DNA of 64,000 nt from Phalacrocorax aristotelis. Taxonomy: Eukaryota; Chordata; Aves; Suliformes; Phalacrocoracidae. Where the stretch lies: the NCBI RefSeq assembly GCF_949628215.1, contig NC_134276.1, positions 134,292,125 through 134,356,124 on the forward strand. Direction: 5' to 3'. Below, piece by piece: positions 61,386 to 64,000 of this stretch (position 1 is its first letter; every line of letters starts with the position of its first letter). A program made the position numbers and the translations under genes. The notes below the pieces were generated by a model. The model was given only the letters and a program-made list of their open reading frames with translations, did no database searches and was not told the DNA's origin.

Positions 61386-64000
61386 CATCTCTACATCATA
61401 ATTATATTTTGGCTGAATCAGAAGGAACTCACCTGAATCTAAACTGGAACTCTCTGTAGCTAAAAGCATGAACTGGTGTATTTTGAGCTAGGCAGTAAAG
61501 GCTACCAAATGGGCCCTAAACAACTTGTTCTTCCTGCAAAGACACACAGAGGCAGGTCCGTCACTCATATGCAATCACTCTAACGGCTTATGCAGCCCAT
61601 GAAGAGTTCATAATCTGGCAAGGATAAGAAGGCAGAAGACAGAATGAAGTGCTGCCACAAGCCACATCTGAAAGCTTAAGCAATACATAAACAAAATCTC
61701 CAAATCTGTAAGCATGGCAGTGTTTAAACAAACTGAGAAAAGCAGTTCTACCTATATCAAAGGCATGTGCCACTCAACCCGTATGCTGGGACTGGTTACT
61801 TTCTTATACAGTTAGGATATCCTGTTATCACATAGGAATCTCGAGTTTCCTTTACTAGTTCTGAATTTATTAATTTAGAATTTGTAATAATGCTCCAGTT
61901 GCTGACTTTAAGTCTGTGCAGTGTAATCTGCCTGCATTAGACTGCTTGTCGTGATAAAATCCTTCTGGGGACATTTTCTTACATGACATCTCAGCACTGA
62001 CTTGCCTCACACAAAATATCTGACTGGAAAATATAGCTAATCCTAAACTGCAAGCTGTGCTATAGATTTTAATACAAACATCGATTATATGAATACATTG
62101 ACTAAAATGATCTTCCAGCAGAGAGGCAGCCATGGGATTTTGACCTTTCCAGTCTCTATCCAGACAGCTTTCCAAAAATTCTTCCCATTCCACAAGTTAA
62201 ACTAGCTTTCACTTCAGCTGGAACACCCAAAACCACAGCCCTTGCTCACCCACTTTCCTATATGCTTCCATCTCTCCTGCCACATACATCAAAGAGAAGC
62301 TACAGTGGCCTTCAGTTACTGTTGCCAAGTGTGAAATCCATCCAGCAAGACCTTAAAGTCAGGAAAGACTTATCTAATTCCCTGTTTGACTTTATATGTG
62401 CTGACATGTTTCTACAATTATCCTCTGACCTCATACATATTACAAAAATACAGAAACCTAAGCAGTCATTACTTTGCCATTCACAATGCATGTCTGACTG
62501 GGGCTTGAGCCAGGTGCCTTGCCCCCATGAACTCGTAGCTCATGCTTTTCTGTACAAATTAGAATACAACTGAACACATCTCTCAGCTATAAAATGGAAG
62601 GCAATAAAAAAAAAAGTTAGTGCTAGGTTGTGAATAGCCCTCTACTCCTGCATAGAGTCAGAGTGTTTAGCTCAAACCAAGTGTTATTTAAGTTTACTGT
62701 TTGCATTTGCAGCAGGCCTGATCTGAGAAAAAGCAAGTAAACTCTACAACAGCAACTCACATCCTACAGAGGTGTACAGCTGGTATTCTGGCATGGCTTC
62801 ATATCTATGCTATGTTTAAAAGGCAGTTCAGCCACCTGAAAGAGGCACAAGTTGTCTGTCCATCTGTTTTAGGAGAGAGGTGAGTGGGGACCAGAGTCCT
62901 CAACAGTTTGAATGAGTCTGTAAACTGAGTATTAAATAAAAACAAGAGCACAGAACAATATATTTTAAAAAGACTCACATATCTGCACTCTAGACACAAA
63001 ACCTAGCTTTACTCACTCTGAATATAAGACTACGAATGGCACATGGATTGCAGTAATGACAATTGGAGAGAGATCTCATCGCTCTCCCCAGATGTGGAAA
63101 AGGAAGACTGTGGTATTTCTACTAGGAACTTCTGAAGTGACCCCTGCTCTCAGAAGTGCTTTTCTAATGGGTCAGGGTCAATGCAGATTGATTTAAGTCA
63201 CAGCTATTTAAATCACCAACTTCAATCAAAAGCAAAAGCAAGAAGCTTTGAATAAGTCATGGATTTTAACCCTGCATTGCTTTTGTATCCTTCACTCAGC
63301 TCAGCTTCCTTCAGTAGATATTTAATGAATCTTTTAGTCAGGCCAGAAGAGAACCTATGTTTATACACTTAGTCATCTTTTGTTGTTGTTACTCTGTTAG
63401 AAAGCAGTGAATGACATGCTTTTACTTCCTTTATTTCCTCTTTTTCCTTTTTTTTTAATTAATGGTAACTGAATTTTGGTAGAAATTGGAATTAAATCAA
63501 AAGCCACAATACAACATTTCAAAAATATACCCTATTAGTTACACAGTACTATGTCTAGGATGCTGTATGGAAAAAAAAACAGGAGAACTGCCAAACCATA
63601 GTTTTAATTTTAAATTGATCTATTTATTACCTGTAGTTAATGAGCCGAACATTTCTGGTAACCAAACTCTTTAAAGATGTAGAAACTGTAGCTCTCATAT
63701 GTTAATACCTCATTCTCTTTATGTGTTCAAAAATAGAAAGCAAGTTTGTCTGCTTTTTCAGCTACCAGTTTTTTAGTACTGAATGAACTAAATGTTGAGA
63801 AGAACTAAATGAATAAATGAAAGCTACTGCTTTAGGCTTTCAGTCAGCTTTGCTTCCAGCTACTAAGACTTCTACCAGTTTTTCTTGCCTTTTTTTTCAG
63901 AAATTGACTCCTTGAATATTTCTAACTTGCATTTTTAGAGATTATAGTCATAAAATGGGTTGTCAAGATTTCAAACAGGCTTAGTTTTTCAAAAGGAGTT
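61386..64000. other. AT-rich DNA to window end, no gene seen
   Basis: No coding motif, known repeat or RNA gene recognised on either strand. Confidence 0.6.

Overview
The window looks like a bird nuclear chromosome, or possibly another sauropsid. It is AT-rich, intron-dominated vertebrate DNA. All recognisable retroposons are CR1 LINEs, several ending in the ATTCTATG-type 3' tail, and no SINE families were seen. No rRNA, tRNA, CRISPR or bacterial-type operon was seen.

Two host genes converge. On the + strand, bases 1-5023 hold the last three coding exons of a TIPARP/PARP7-type mono-ADP-ribosyltransferase with an H-Y-I catalytic triad. On the - strand, six exons between 31117 and 25103 encode residues 22-239 of the tetraspanin TSPAN9, complete except for its first coding exon. 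I found no first coding exon up to 64000, so most of 31-64 kb is probably the large 5' intron of TSPAN9. About 4 kb downstream of the TSPAN9 stop is mostly repeat-free and may be its 3' UTR.

Between the genes (5-21 kb) lie AT-rich spacer DNA, two GC-rich blocks that look like old unclassified repeats (8.56-9.7 and 13.8-14.8 kb), degraded CR1 pieces (14.8-15.4 and 18.0-19.3 kb) and a 1.6-kb pyrimidine-rich degenerate minisatellite (19.26-20.87 kb). Inside or upstream of TSPAN9 are further CR1 copies at 25.9, 38.3-40.7 and 60.6 kb, and a head-to-tail pair at 41.4-50.6 kb.

The outstanding object is 42438-48555. It is a 6.1-kb Polinton/Maverick-type element (virus-like DNA transposon) inserted in a CR1 LINE. 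It has terminal inverted repeats of about 320 bp starting AGTAGTAC, and a 6-bp target duplication (GATCTG/AATCTG); removing one copy restores the CR1 reading. Its interior holds only a virion-morphogenesis set. On the + strand are a penton-like minor capsid fragment, a small PW-like virion protein and a double-jelly-roll major capsid pseudogene. On the - strand are an FtsK/HerA-type packaging ATPase, a small basic protein and a conserved Polinton-type protein. No DNA polymerase B or integrase was recognised. Most of these genes are broken by stops and frameshifts, so the element is a fossil, but its ends and gene order are readable.
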